DNA from: Corinectria fuckeliana
Taxonomy: Eukaryota; Ascomycota; Sordariomycetes; Hypocreales; Nectriaceae
DNA length: 64,000 nt
Assembly (NCBI GenBank): GCA_019137255.1
Contig: WPDH01000378.1
Coordinates: forward strand, 62,001-126,000
Reading direction: 5' to 3'
Part shown: piece after piece, positions 45,560 to 56,098 of the stretch
Layout of the letters: the number at the start of each line of letters is the position of its first letter
How positions within the stretch are numbered: position 1 is the stretch's first letter
The notes under the pieces: model-generated
Seen by the model: the letters and a program-made list of their open reading frames with translations, nothing else
Databases searched by the model: none
Told to the model about the DNA's origin: nothing
Translations under genes and position numbers: made by a program

Positions 45560-46834
45560 TCATTGGTGTCTCTCTAAGGCTTCTCTTTCTGCGATTGTCC
45601 TTCTTGGTCCGCCGCGGTATCTGTACAGTCTGCTCAAGTCGACGATTCGGAGATGTGGGAACTTTGCGGGCCCTTTAGCTGCTAGTCTCAAAATGTCTGG
45701 AAAGATCAGGTCTGGAACCCGCGAAACCGAGAGTGACTTGACTGTCTCGGGGAGGAAATTTAAAAGCAGGGTCCCGGCTGTGGCCTGGGGCTTCATTGTA
45801 GGTAGAATGTTCATGCAGCCGATTTGGATAGTCTCTAGTTTTGTTGTACAGAGGCTCTGCATGGCGTCAGAAACCGTCGGTCCGTAGATGTATCTGGAAG
45901 TGCTGAGATCACATTCGAAGTGCCGGAGGGTATCGCAACGCATCATGATAGCTTTCCCAATCCCACGGGGCTTAGCCTCTTCGTAAGTTCGTACAAGCCC
46001 GGTATATCGTTCCCGCCGGACCTGTACGGGAAGGCTTCGAGGTTGGGGAACACCGTCATAATGGTCTGAAAGCTAGGACAAGAGAAAGACCTATTCTCGA
46101 AGCTCAATACCCTGAGACTCGAGTAGCGCAAGGGTTGTATTCCGTCGTCATCTGACGATGTCAATTTGGCTCCCTTGCCGTGGATCGTGTGGATGTTCGG
46201 TGCTGCGACCAGAATTTCTGCCGCACAATTTAGATGGACAGCGTGAGAGTCGTTCTCGGCGCATGGAGTAAGATGGCGAAGACGAGGCAGTTGGTTTCGG
46301 CCGAGACGAGGAATCCTGGCGTAGCGCGACGCAAACTCGAGAACCTCCAAGTTTGGAGCCAGGCAGAGAAGGAGCCCGAGGAAGACCGTCTCGTCGGTGC
46401 TGCGGGGAAAGCGTATGGCGTTGTCATCGGACCATCTCGGAGAGAGTTGTTGCGACTGGAAAGTGCTGTCGGTCAAGAATTTCGTGACTAACTTTGGGAT
46501 GAAATCGAAAGCAATTTGGTGCAGGTCTGGCGTCGGCCAGGAACCCCCGCCGCAGGATGGCGGTTCGGCCAGGATCTCCACTATGTTCAGCCTGAGATCT
46601 GGGCTCCGGGACAGGGTTCGCAGCAAGGGGACGATCCTTCCCCTGTGAGCAGCCGGAGAGTGGTATAGAAAAGGGTTGGCAACGCGGTGCAGCGACTTGC
46701 ACGAGCGTACCAGGCCGAACAAGGCGTTAGAGTGAGGTTGGTCGGAAGAAACCCAGAGGTTCTGCGCAGTGCGGGCATAATCGCTCGCAGATGTTGATGA
46801 GGATTTCAAGAGGGAGACCGAGAAGTGAAGCCAT
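45560..46834 (-). pseudogene. F-box/LRR-like protein gene with two frame breaks
   Basis: The best start is ATG at 46834, encoding MASLLGLPLEILINICERL, a clear F-box opening, but that frame stops after about 35 codons. One base over, the protein continues (ALFGLVRSCKSLHRVANPFL and onward, about 280 residues) until a TGA at 45943. The frame shifts again there, and the last 129 codons (MMRCDTLRHFECDL onward) run to 45560. The layout, F-box then repeats of the type PNLEVLEF and LRVLSFEN, fits a fungal SCF substrate adaptor. The second break is next to a CCCC run, so sequencing error is possible, but two independent breaks favour a pseudogene. An ATG at 46857 belongs to the wrong frame for the F-box. 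Confidence 0.65.
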
Positions 46835-46857
46835 CGCGGAGGTTGCTCACTGTGCAA

Positions 46858-47312
46858 GCGGCGTCAAGAGGGCTGAGTTTGCCGTCTAGTGTTCATGTTC
46901 ACGCAGCCCTCTTTGGGAGCAGAGGTGCGTAGGCGTGACACGTCACGTGCCCGCCGACCGCCAACAACACGACAACAATAACAGCACGATTTCATTCTGT
47001 GTTTCTCGAGTTCAGCTTTCGTCAAGCCATGACTTGGGAAGCGAGTTCCGACTAGCTGAAAACGAGAAGTTGCATGTGGGTCATGGATGGAGTGGCATGC
47101 ATCCTGGATGTGCTCTATTTGTACCCACTAACCTGAATAGACCTTAAGCAGGACGACGCCTTACGGCAGTTTGCTAGGACATGAAGCTTTCATATCAAGC
47201 TTTCATAATTAAGCAGGTGTTTTTAACCAGGAGTCTTCACTGATCGGAGGCATCGCCTGCAGTAGATGATGTCCTGGCGGAGTTGATATTCGCTGGCCTC
47301 GCCGTTTCTGGC
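46858..47312. other. Intergenic region upstream of the 5S rRNA gene
   Basis: No gene seen. The 5' part is the promoter side of the F-box gene. Confidence 0.4.
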
Positions 47313-47431
47313 ACATACGACCATAGCTCTTAGAAAATACGGGATCCCGTCCGCTCTCCCTTAGTCAAGCTGAGAAGCGGCAAATTAGTACTCGGGTCGG
47401 TGACGACCGGGGAATCCTTGCTGTTGTATGT
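47313..47431 (+). rRNA. 5S ribosomal RNA
   Basis: A 119-bp sequence begins ACATACGACCATAG and ends CTGTTGTATGT, which pair as helix I of a fungal 5S rRNA. It contains GGGATCCCGTCCGCTCTCCC, the conserved loop B/helix III region, and GGGTCGGTGACGACC, the helix IV/V region carrying the pol III internal promoter. Segment GCTCTTAG pairs with CTGAGAAGC as helix II with one bulge. A T-run (TTTCTTTTT) follows as terminator. The centre differs from the usual consensus (for example AAATTAGTACTCGGG and CCGGGGAATCC), so it may be a variant or mildly decayed copy. Dispersed single 5S genes are normal in Pezizomycotina. Confidence 0.85.
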
Positions 47432-47440
47432 TTCTTTTTG
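47432..47440 (+). terminator. Pol III T-run terminator of the 5S gene
   Basis: TTCTTTTT directly follows the mature 3' end of the 5S rRNA. Confidence 0.6.
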
Positions 47441-48411
47441 AACAGAGTCTCTCTTTTTCTCTGTTGATGCCCCGCCGAGCAAGTCCCTTGGTAGTCACGA
47501 TCCCGAGGACTTGAACTATGACGACGCCTCTACCTTGCTAGAGAGAAATAAGACCAGGGATGAGACTGACGGAACACGCAGTGGGGTGTTTAGGCGTGTT
47601 AGGAAGAGGTTAAAGGCGAACCCTTGCTAGTAGTCTAGTTACTATGGATCTTGGTGTATGTTTGGTCGTGGTAGAGCTGGGGATGATCAAAAATCTATAG
47701 ATATGTAGGTCTTAAGCTTAACGACTGTGGTCTCCTGTCAATTCTGACACGAATAACCTAACTCTTAAGCTGTCTGTTTGCCTGTGACTTCTAAGGGGTT
47801 TGAAGCTTGGTGGAGCGTGGTGGAACTCCAAGGAGACATCCCTGAATCCAGCCTGGCGCTCCAACACTATCTAGACTGAGGTGAGCCGTACCTTGGACGG
47901 TGGCAGCAGACTGGTTTAATGCATTTAATTAAGAAGTCAATCCTTGCTAAGAATACAAATCCTGGTCAGGCTGTCAACTCAAATGTTCGCGCATGTGGAC
48001 ACGAGGGGCGTTTAATTAGATTCTTATGCGTTGCAACCGTTTGCATCAGATCGGCAATCGCTAAAACCCCTGGCATTGTAGTGAGGAGTCTAGGAAGATG
48101 ATGTCTAGTGACTTGCATGAATTTCGACATCTACTGGACCCAGCGCATGGACAGGTCATCTTAACCACCTGGCTTGCATTGGCAAGGATGTCGGGAAATC
48201 TTCTTGCTTGATCGTCTATAATATAATAATACCTACATGCGGCTTTCGTTTCTTTATTCCTTCCCATGCGGTTCTGATTTCTCGCCCATCAGACAGTCAC
48301 TACATCATTTACACATCCTTGCATTGTTCAACTTATTAATCTAATCGCTAAAACCATCCTAGTCGAGGAAACATTGAATCGCTTCTGAAGTTCAAAACCC
48401 CCCTGAAATAC
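47441..48411. other. Intergenic region
   Basis: About 1 kb with no convincing gene, repeat or RNA. Confidence 0.4.
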
Positions 48412-48888
48412 ATGTCTTCTCTGTTCAAAATGGGCAAATCCAAATCCAACGCCAAGCACTTCTCGCCCGCTCCCCCCTCGCCCTCCCCGGACAAGGACAC
48501 GCCCGCGCCTCGTCCAGGCACCTCCGGCACCGAGAACCTACTCATCACGACGCGGCGAGAAGCTTCGGAACAGTACATCAAGGCGCAGCGGGCCGAGAGG
48601 GCTTACCGCTCGAAGAAGCACGCGACACTGGCGCGCGCCAACTACAACGAGGCCAAGGCTCACCTCAGGGAGGCTGTCTCTCACCTCAAATTAGGCGTCA
48701 AGGGACTGTTCTCTGTCACCAGGGCCGTCCCGTACATGCTTGGCGAGAAGCGCGAGCAGCAGAGACGGAAGGCGGAGACGAGAAAGCGCGAGAAGACTCT
48801 CGAGCGAAAGAAGAGGCTTGAAGAGGCCCTGGCTAAGGATCTAGTGGACGAGGAGAGGGAAACGGAGCAGGAGAAGCCGTCTGAGTAG
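48412..48888 (+). CDS. Small basic coiled-coil protein, function unknown
   Basis: An intronless frame of 158 residues with a start in good context (ATACATGTCT) and a codon bias (many C/G third positions) unlike the surrounding spacer. After a Ser/Pro-rich, basic head the protein is almost entirely charged helix. The C-terminal third (EKREQQRRKAETRKREKTLE and following) is a predicted coiled coil rich in Lys, Arg and Glu. The middle (AHLREAVSHLKLGVKGLFSV) is the only mildly hydrophobic segment. No named domain. Such proteins are common, lineage-restricted and often nuclear or cytoskeleton-associated, but no function can be inferred. A second in-frame ATG seven codons in is an alternative start. 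Confidence 0.65.
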   Translation: MSSLFKMGKSKSNAKHFSPAPPSPSPDKDTPAPRPGTSGTENLLITTRREASEQYIKAQRAERAYRSKKHATLARANYNEAKAHLREAVSHLKLGVKGLFSVTRAVPYMLGEKREQQRRKAETRKREKTLERKKRLEEALAKDLVDEERETEQEKPSE

Positions 48889-49307
48889 GAACTTGGACAA
48901 GGAGGATATGAAACTGGGTTTAAAGTCACCTGAATAATGCTCTTGTTACGCAGCTTTTCCTGTCGGAAAGCCACACACTCGTTATTTCCTTTGTCATCAG
49001 CCGGGCGCTGAGGTATGCAAGCGGTCTGTCTACACTCTTTACTTTCCTTACTATTATTCGTGCACTTATTTCGCTTGCTTAGCACAACTCACTTTCCTTC
49101 AACTTGATGGAACTTGTATCATGATACGTTAATCCACCATTGCTGCGAGCAATTCCAACAGCTCTGCTAGTCCTAGTTTTACAGCTACTGTTGAAGCTGG
49201 CTGCCTTGTCTGTAACGCACCTCATCTCAGTCCGCCATGGTGGCAAGCTGGTTCAACTAGATGACTTGTATATGTTAACGTCTAATTTATCATATTGCGT
49301 ACCCTGT
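48889..49307. other. Convergent intergenic spacer
   Basis: No gene supported; it separates the 3' ends of the small basic protein gene and the F-box gene. Confidence 0.4.
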
Positions 49308-50525
49308 CTACTCTTGCCTGTCGGCAACTATATCCATTCTCCCAATTATATCAAGATGCAATTGTTCCTTAAATTTACACGCTTCCTCTATTTCTGTTGG
49401 TATTCTATCTTCACCGTCGCCTTCACTTACAATCAATCTGCTCAACTTGCTGGCGGCAACATGCAAGTGTTGAATGAGATATACAAACAAGTCGGTGACG
49501 TCATCATCTGTGCCAAGCTTGTTGAAGAACTCTAGAGTCTCCAGCTCCGGCGGCAGCCCGACGGACTGCAAGCGCGGCTTCTTGGATGTCTTGCCAAAGA
49601 GCTGATGATCCCAGTTGAGGCGGAGTGTCTTTAGGGTAGTGAAGTCTCGGAGAGCTAGAGGTCTCGACGTTTGCAGCGATGGGAAATCGATTGTGACTGT
49701 CTCTAGTGAGTGACAGGCTGAGTTGAGGGCTATCATGTAGTCCCTGATGCTGTCGGAGCTCTCCTCGAGCTCTGGCGAAGGGTCCTCGTTCTGTGTCATG
49801 ACAAACTCCTTCAGGGCTCGGGGGAAGACTAGAAGGTCGGAAAGCGCCTCGTCGTTGATGTCACACTCGATCAGATGAAGCTTGCTCAGCGCTGTTTCGT
49901 GAGGACGCTCGATCAGGTCGAAACCTCGATGGTCCAGCTTCGCTCTCCTGATGGCAAGTGTCTCAAGCGTGGGATGAGCGAAAATATGGATATTCTCCTG
50001 CAAGTCCCAGTATTGATCATCCTCGCGCTGGTAGAAGAGTGTACACGACTTCAGACAGGCCAGATCAAAGGGGCTGTTGAAGAGCTGGCCTATGCCATGC
50101 AGCAGGGTGTCGGGCACGGCGACGTCGAGGGTTTCCAGGTTGGACATTGTCGAGATGGTCCGCGACAGACCGTCAAAGGGCCAGGGCGTAGCATGCTTGA
50201 CAGATGCCTCCAGTTGCGAAGCCAGGCTCGACAGCTCGGACGCGGGGTACGCGAGCTTGACCTCGTGGATGGCCGAACCACGACGGGGCCGGCGGCGGAG
50301 CGACTCGCTGAAGATGAGGTGCAACTCCGGCGTCAAGAAATGAACCGTCTTGTATAACACGGCGTCGGCGAGCACGTGGTAGCGCTTGTTCAGCCTAGAT
50401 ACGTGGCAGAGGTCGCGCTTGGAGAGCCTGGCGACGGCCTCAAAGACCTGTACCAGCAACTGGTCCGGCAACTGCGATAAACGGTCGCTGTGGGAGCTCC
50501 GGGCGCGGTTTGGAACCAGGTGCAT
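49308..50525 (-). CDS. F-box domain protein
   Basis: An intronless gene of 405 residues. The F-box occupies about residues 16-60 (LSQLPDQLLVQVFEAVARLS, then VSRLNKRYHVLADAVLYKTV), the Skp1-binding module of SCF ubiquitin ligases. The remainder consists of loosely repeated leucine-rich segments (TLETLAIRRAKLDH, LSKLHLIECDINDEAL, LETVTIDFPSL, LKTLRLNW), probably a substrate-recognition LRR-like surface. In fungi most such proteins are orphan adaptors with unknown targets. The start at 50525 precedes the F-box by 15 residues and is 202 bp from the divergent DUF4267-like gene, so the two share a promoter. No lesion seen. It is not obviously a paralogue of the broken F-box gene 3 kb to the left. 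Confidence 0.85.
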   Translation of the reverse strand: MHLVPNRARSSHSDRLSQLPDQLLVQVFEAVARLSKRDLCHVSRLNKRYHVLADAVLYKTVHFLTPELHLIFSESLRRRPRRGSAIHEVKLAYPASELSSLASQLEASVKHATPWPFDGLSRTISTMSNLETLDVAVPDTLLHGIGQLFNSPFDLACLKSCTLFYQREDDQYWDLQENIHIFAHPTLETLAIRRAKLDHRGFDLIERPHETALSKLHLIECDINDEALSDLLVFPRALKEFVMTQNEDPSPELEESSDSIRDYMIALNSACHSLETVTIDFPSLQTSRPLALRDFTTLKTLRLNWDHQLFGKTSKKPRLQSVGLPPELETLEFFNKLGTDDDVTDLFVYLIQHLHVAASKLSRLIVSEGDGEDRIPTEIEEACKFKEQLHLDIIGRMDIVADRQE

Positions 50526-50726
50526 TGTTGGAGGTGCCTTGTATGTCTTTGACTTCGTTTCATTGATAGAGAGATATCTAAGCGAGGAATGATGCAGCAG
50601 AGAGCTGGAAGCAAGATCGGAAGCATGATCGGAAAAACTGCTGGCCCGTAAAAACGCCCCTCATTGCATCGACCAAGCGGACAATTTCTTTCCTTGCCAG
50701 CTGGAGGTTGTTCAGATTCGTCGAAA

Positions 50727-51122
50727 ATGTCAGCTGCCGGGCTTCGTCTATACCTGTCTCGCGGCGCCTTTGCCCTGGGGCTGATGCCCGCTCTCTTCGG
50801 CCTCAACGCACTCGTACGGCCTGAAGCCGCTCTCCTACAGGGCGTCGGCTTCCCCGTGCCCGCTGATGTCGAGGCGCGAAAGCTGGCCCGCTCGCTGATG
50901 CGAATCTACGGCATCCGCAACGTGGCCATCAGCTATCTCCTGACCCTCATCTGGTCCACCGGCGACGAGCGGCTCCTGGGATGGAGCCTGGCTGCGGCCC
51001 TGGCAATCTGTGGCACCGACGGACTCGTGAGCCGATGCCAGATTGGAGGCGGCGAATGGACTCACTGGGCATTCGCACCTGTTGCGGCGGGACTATCGGC
51101 GGGCTTGCTGGGCTGGTTCTGA
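50727..51122 (+). CDS. Small integral membrane protein, DUF4267-like
   Basis: A 131-residue intronless protein with the start at 50727 (context GAAAATGTC); a 21-codon upstream extension in frame is less likely because it precedes the first hydrophobic segment. About four hydrophobic segments can be seen: FALGLMPALFGLNALV, the IYGIRNVAISYLLTLIW region, LLGWSLAAALAICGTDGL and FAPVAAGLSAGLLGWF. The central motif RIYGIRNVAI and the C-terminal WTHWAFAP are characteristic of fungal and bacterial DUF4267 proteins (family recognised from memory). Function unknown, sometimes found beside metabolic genes. Divergent from the F-box gene, with a 200-bp shared promoter. Confidence 0.8.
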   Translation: MSAAGLRLYLSRGAFALGLMPALFGLNALVRPEAALLQGVGFPVPADVEARKLARSLMRIYGIRNVAISYLLTLIWSTGDERLLGWSLAAALAICGTDGLVSRCQIGGGEWTHWAFAPVAAGLSAGLLGWF

Positions 51123-51202
51123 TGAGGGAAGGTTGCGGGTGCAATGACTTAGGGTGTACGAAGTATGGGACTCTAACTGAGAAAGACATCCGGGTCTATC
51201 GT

Positions 51203-52120
51203 CTATATCTTGATGTCACGACAAGATGACCCTCTACTTACGTACCTAGTCAGTAAAGCAAACCCCTTGAGTTGCTTCTCGTCTCTCCCCATGTACTCCT
51301 CCACCATGCGCTGGTAGTCACCTATGCCTGTGCCCCATCTAGACCTCTTTGCCTTGATGTCGGCCTCCTCCGTCGTCTGCTGCTTGAAGGCGTCGCCCTC
51401 CGCAGTAAAGTAGGACGGTTGCAGGCGGCCAAGTAGTCGTCGTCGTTGAAAGTCGGCCTCTTGCACCAGCCGGGATACCAAGGCTTCAGCTTCTCGGCAA
51501 CGCTTGGGTCCTTGAATTCATGTCCGAGACGGCCCGAACCTTCTCGGGTCGTTTCTCATCAACCGCAAACAGCGAGTCGATGTGCTCTTGAACCTGGTCT
51601 GGAGTGACGATGGGCTACCAGCCGTCCCAGCGCCTTCAGGAGTATCTGTCCAATCGTCATTTACCAAGTCGACTGGGACGGGGCGGCTGGTGACGAAGTG
51701 GTTCAAGTTGATCCTGCGTGTGTTCTTCCAGCCCGGCCCTTCTGCCACTTTCGCCCATGCCCCGGGCTTGGTTCCGCGCTGTAGACTCCCGCCACAGTAG
51801 GAGGGCGTCCTCTGGATCACGTAGAGGTGCTTGGCCCATTCCGCGAGCTCGGAGACAGCTTGGGTGGCTGTTACACCCGTGCCGATGATTGCAACCCGCT
51901 TGTCAGGGAGATTGATCATCTATTGGCTTCACTACCGCCCGTCTACTCGTGGTCCCACCGAGAGGTATGGAATACACGGTTGCGAGTGCGGAACTGGGTC
52001 AAACCAGGGCACCTGGGATCTTGGAAATGGAGAGGATGCCGCCTGCGAGGAAAACGAACTGGGCCTGTACCGACAAGTGTATCGGGTCCTGCCAGGGCCA
52101 AAATATCATGTAATGTCTAG
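51203..52120 (-). pseudogene. Baeyer-Villiger-type flavin monooxygenase, decayed and internally deleted
   Basis: Reading right to left: QFVFLAGGILSISKIPG (about 52080-52020) precedes FRTRNRVFHTSRWDHE, then a TAG and TGGSEAN, the FxGxxxHxxxW-type signature region of BVMOs. A frame break follows and then DKRVAIIGTGVTATQAVSEL, the NADPH-binding Rossmann motif (51900-51840). The frame runs on through LYVIQRTPSYCG and LVNDDWTDTP, shifts near 51600, then reads KPWYPGWCKRPTFN near 51460. That segment joins directly to PSYFTAEGDAF and WGTGIGDYQRMVEEY, normally found near the C-terminus. Roughly 150-200 residues that should lie between are absent. So there are at least two frame breaks, one nonsense codon and one internal deletion. 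The N-terminal FAD motif was not found upstream. Confidence 0.8.
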
Positions 52121-52578
52121 TCCCTACTGCTGCTCGTCATCGCTGATGGCAAGAGTCATTTACACGCTGACAGCAGCCTCAGTGGAGTAAGTAAACAAAG
52201 CCTTCTGCCACGTGAGCCTAGCAATGCGACCGAGGGGTGACAGCCATGTACTTGATTCAGGGGTATTTTCACTTAGACGTAGCCCACTCTCACTTGGAGT
52301 CGATGGCAAAGGCCTTCTCCGTTAATTGCTGTTCACTGCCCTGCAGTTCTTGCCTTATTCTAAACAAGCCTCAAGTCAGGTACACTGTTAGTCACCATCA
52401 CTTGATGTTCATACTAAAGCTCTTATATCACTGATTGCTCCAACACTGAATAATCATAAGTAGAAGGATGGCGATTTAAAAAGGAATTATTTACACATGA
52501 GAAAGTACAAACGAGAAAACAGCAAGCTTGCCACTCCAAGGCCAGCCCCCCAGATAGAAACAAAGTATCCAGAACCCC
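52121..52578. other. Intergenic spacer
   Basis: No coding, repeat or RNA signal recognised between the monooxygenase remnant and the chitinase 3' end. Confidence 0.4.
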
Positions 52579-53992
52579 TCAAGCTAGTCCTGCAGCAATA
52601 TTGGCGTATTGAGAGTTGGGATAGTCAAGGCAGTTCTCCGTCGTATCCAACACCCCAAGAGATGTATAGCTGGTACTAATTAGCGAATCCGAGCCCGTCT
52701 TGTCTGCCGAGGCCTCCCAGAACATGCTGCCGCCAAGGCCAAGACCCTGGAGATAGGACACCTTCTTCAGGATCATATCGGTAGTGTCGAATGAGATGAG
52801 CTCCTGTGTGCTCGAGTCGTAGCTATAATAGCCCTGGGCAATGCTGTCGTATGAGACTGTAGCCCCACTCTTGGGAAGAGCCTTGTAGTCCCAGACTCCG
52901 TTCTCCCAGCTTCCGGATCCGACTCCCGAAAAAGACTGGCCAATGCCCGAGGTGCTCTGAAACGACCGCCCATAGATGGGCATACCAAGTACGAGCTTCT
53001 GAGCTGGGACACCACCATTAATATAGGCATTGACAGCATCATTAGTATTGAAAGGAGTCGAATTAGGGTTGTCAGTATTTGCGTAGAGGTTGGCGTCATG
53101 GCCGGAATAGGTACTCCAGGATCCAGCATAGTCGTACGCCATCAGGTTGACATGGTCAACAAGGGCTCCAAGCTCTTGGAAATGGAGCTTTGAGTAGTTG
53201 TCAGGGCCAGCTGGGACGGCGATGGATAGCTGAAAGTGATGGCCAGGCACGTATTGTGCGGCATACGAATCCAGTTCATCTCGGATAGCTTGAAGTAGAA
53301 GGACCATGTTCGACGCCTCGGTATCGTCTGCAGGATATTCCCAGTCAATGTCAATACCATCAAAGCCCCAGTCTTTCATAAGGGTGACCGAGGACTTGGC
53401 GAATGTATCTCGTGTTGTAGCGGAGCTGGCGGCAGCAGGGAAATTAGTAGACCAGGTCCAACCACCGATGGAAAGCATAACCTTGAGCTTGCGGTTGGCC
53501 TTCTTGAGGATGTAAAGCTGCTTGACGCAGCCATATGCATTCGTTCCAGGCTCATCCCAGGCTATGAAAGGATTTGTCAACGGATACTTGGGACATGGCA
53601 AAAAGCAAGATATCCTTACAGTCGTTATCATAGTGCTTCTGCAGGTCTGCGTAAGAGTCTCCGGTGTATCTTGGTTGGTGTTAGCGCGATAGTCTAAGCT
53701 GGTAGTCAGTCGGGAACTACGTACACAGTTCCATCCGCCTGCAGGTTCATGAAGGAATACAACACATGCGAAATCTCCGAGGCCGGGAGATCCTGGGGCT
53801 GATAGTTTCTCCCATAGATGCCCCTGCAATCAGTGAGACTTGGGCATGCTTTCGCTCATGGAAGAATAACACGTACCAGTTTACGAAGTAAACCGAATTG
53901 GTGTATTCGGTTGCTATCTCGGGAACAATAGCTTCATCTGTGGACTTGACTGGGCTTGCTGCGCGCAAGGAGTCCTGCATCTTGTCTGCCAT
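52579..53992 (-). CDS. GH18 chitinase, CHIT42/Ech42-like, without evident signal peptide
   Basis: Four exons (53877-53992, 53725-53823, 53620-53669, 52579-53561) give 415 residues. Splicing yields the continuous order YFVNWGIYGRNYQP, YSFMNLQADGTVYTGDSYAD and SWDEPGTNAYGCVKQL, matching the well-known fungal endochitinase group of Trichoderma Ech42. The catalytic motif is FDGIDIDWE with the proton donor Glu163. SIGGWTWS, LMAYDYAG and MFWEASADK complete the GH18 barrel. The enzyme hydrolyses chitin; family members serve in wall remodelling or mycoparasitism. Unlike secreted relatives, the first 36 residues (MADKMQDSLRAASP onward) hold no hydrophobic core. Directly upstream, in frame but before the ATG, the leader would encode FLLVSFA, so a lost or alternative start is possible. 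Otherwise intact. Confidence 0.92.
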
Positions 53993-56098
53993 GGCAAAAG
54001 ATACTAGGAGGAAGTTGGACGTCTTGTCTGCTCTATTGAAGGTAAAGAGCAGAGTAAAACAGGCTGGGCCAGACCGCTCAAGTTTCCAGTGGTAGTTAAT
54101 AATGACAAACGATGTGTTGAAGAACTGTTCCGATAGGGCTTCGGGTTGCGTTATATAAGTTACCCGTTGGTTCGTTTTTGGAAATGTTAGACAAGCGTAT
54201 CATGGTTACCGTCACTGGCATCACGTTCAACCTCGGCATTTGCTTTCAGGTGAATCTTTGACGACTCAGCTGGTCGTGTCACTTTCTAAACAGTGGACGT
54301 ATCATGCTACGTCGTACATTGGACTCCTCAGATATCGAATCGAGCCACTTGTCCTAAACTGTTTAAGGCGGCCTTTCAGATGAAGGGCCGACTTGTTAAC
54401 CACAAGACACCTCGAGCGGGCAACGTTACGTGCCCGTATGTTCCACGTGAAAAGTCCCTACAAGACGAAGCCGCACCAGCAAACGTGTGGTCAACGCACA
54501 TCTAGGAGGTGACCACAATTGCAACGACCTCTTCTCGGAGCTTTGGAACCCAAGGAGCCGATGTTACCATCATGGTCACGGCCTCGATTACACCTGACTG
54601 TGGAATCAAGCGCCAGGGGCAGTCGGGCATGCAGCGGGCGGGCAGATAGATAGATAGATCGACTTGACAAGGGTCACGCCTCTTCATCTTGCAGCCATCG
54701 AGAATATGATGGCAGTGCAAGGGACATGCTGGACACTTGTCCGAAAAGGAGGCACTTGTCCGAATAGGAAGTTGGATACGTCGTGTGGAGCTAAACAGGG
54801 ATTAAAAGGCTCCTGGTGATCATGGCAGCACCGGAAACGGCCCCTAGTGGACTAATCATGGGATGAAGAGTTGGTGTGGATGGCAACATCCGGATGCTGG
54901 ATCTGCGGGATACCGTTACATCTGGGCAGAAGGACAGATAGGCAGGATAGATAGCGGCTAATGACAACTGACAAGGGCCCGCGTCTTGCGACTGAGCCGA
55001 TTATAGGAGTGGAAGTCCCAAGATTCGGCCTTTCGCACGGGAGATAGGCACGCCAGTCAACCAGAAAGTTGACTTTACGCTCCGGTTGGATTGAGATGCG
55101 CATTATGGATCACGGTTCGAGTGCCAGAGAGACTGCGACTAGCACACGTCTTCTATTGCGACCGTACGTAGTAAAGTCCTGGACATTCAGCTATGAGTCT
55201 GTTCCTGGAGCATTATTCTGTGCCTCTAATCTAGACTTAGCTATCTCGGCCCACTCTAGTCGGTGAACTGGAGGTGTTCATGCCAAGACTCAGCAGGTCA
55301 GTTCTGGAATCGATGCTGGTGGTGGCCAAATAATATCACCACATTTATCCGGGGATGTGGGTTTAATCCCTAGCCTATACCTTAAAACCTGCAGCATAAG
55401 ATACTGATTCGAGAATACATCTCTATGCTACTCCGTACAGCCCTGAAGGATACAGTATCTCGTGGGTCTAGAGGGTGAAAGATAAGAGGTCTGTTTATGG
55501 AAGAAGGCTATCTGATTGGATCTTTAGGTACTTTAATACTTTATTCTTTGCCACTTGGCTAGGTATCTTTAAGCCTCTTTTAAAGGAAAAGCTACTTAAA
55601 AGTGGAATACCGGGGCAAGTACCGAACTAACATTTGAAATCCTTGGGGGCTGTACTCGGCCGGTTTGGGAGCTGAGCGAGTATCGTCTTTGAAGGTGCAA
55701 TTGATCTGGTTGGATGGAACTCTTGAAAACAACCCCATTGCTTACTTGAAGGCTGTCCAAGGCTGTTCTAGACCTCCAACTCTGCAGCTATGGCTGTCGC
55801 TTCGGCTTGTCATTGGCCCAGACTCAAGGCTAGTTTCAACTATTGAATCAATCCAGCCACTTCAAATATCTTGCCAATAAGTCGAGACCGTTGAGGCAGC
55901 CTTGCACATGACATAACGCCAGCTCAGCCGCAAAGCTATCTACGGCACCCCCGCTTCAAAAGCAGCTCTCGTATTTGAAGACTTTTCACTAGCACACGCT
56001 GCCATCACAGCCTCCAGCAGACAGCTTCGGGCCTAGAAACAGAACAGTCTGTTCCGGCATTCAGTACCGACCAACCTCACAGCAGAGGATCACTACCC
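53993..56098. other. 2.1-kb intergenic region between divergent genes
   Basis: It carries the chitinase and RING-protein promoters. A direct repeat (CACTTGTCCGAAAAGG / CACTTGTCCGAATAGG) lies at 54732-54768. I see no gene; small frames lack any domain. Confidence 0.4.
54152..54158 (-). promoter_or_regulatory. TATA element of the chitinase gene
   Basis: TATATAA (in GTTATATAAGT) lies 160 bp upstream of the chitinase ATG. Confidence 0.45.

Noticed and set aside
46857..46859. ATG at 46857 as start of the F-box gene
   Set aside because: It belongs to a frame that reads through the F-box region out of phase; the F-box itself starts at 46834.
54980..55200. Possible tRNA-like word GGTTCGAGTGCC near 55105
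   Set aside because: No acceptor stem, D-arm or anticodon arm can be folded around it.
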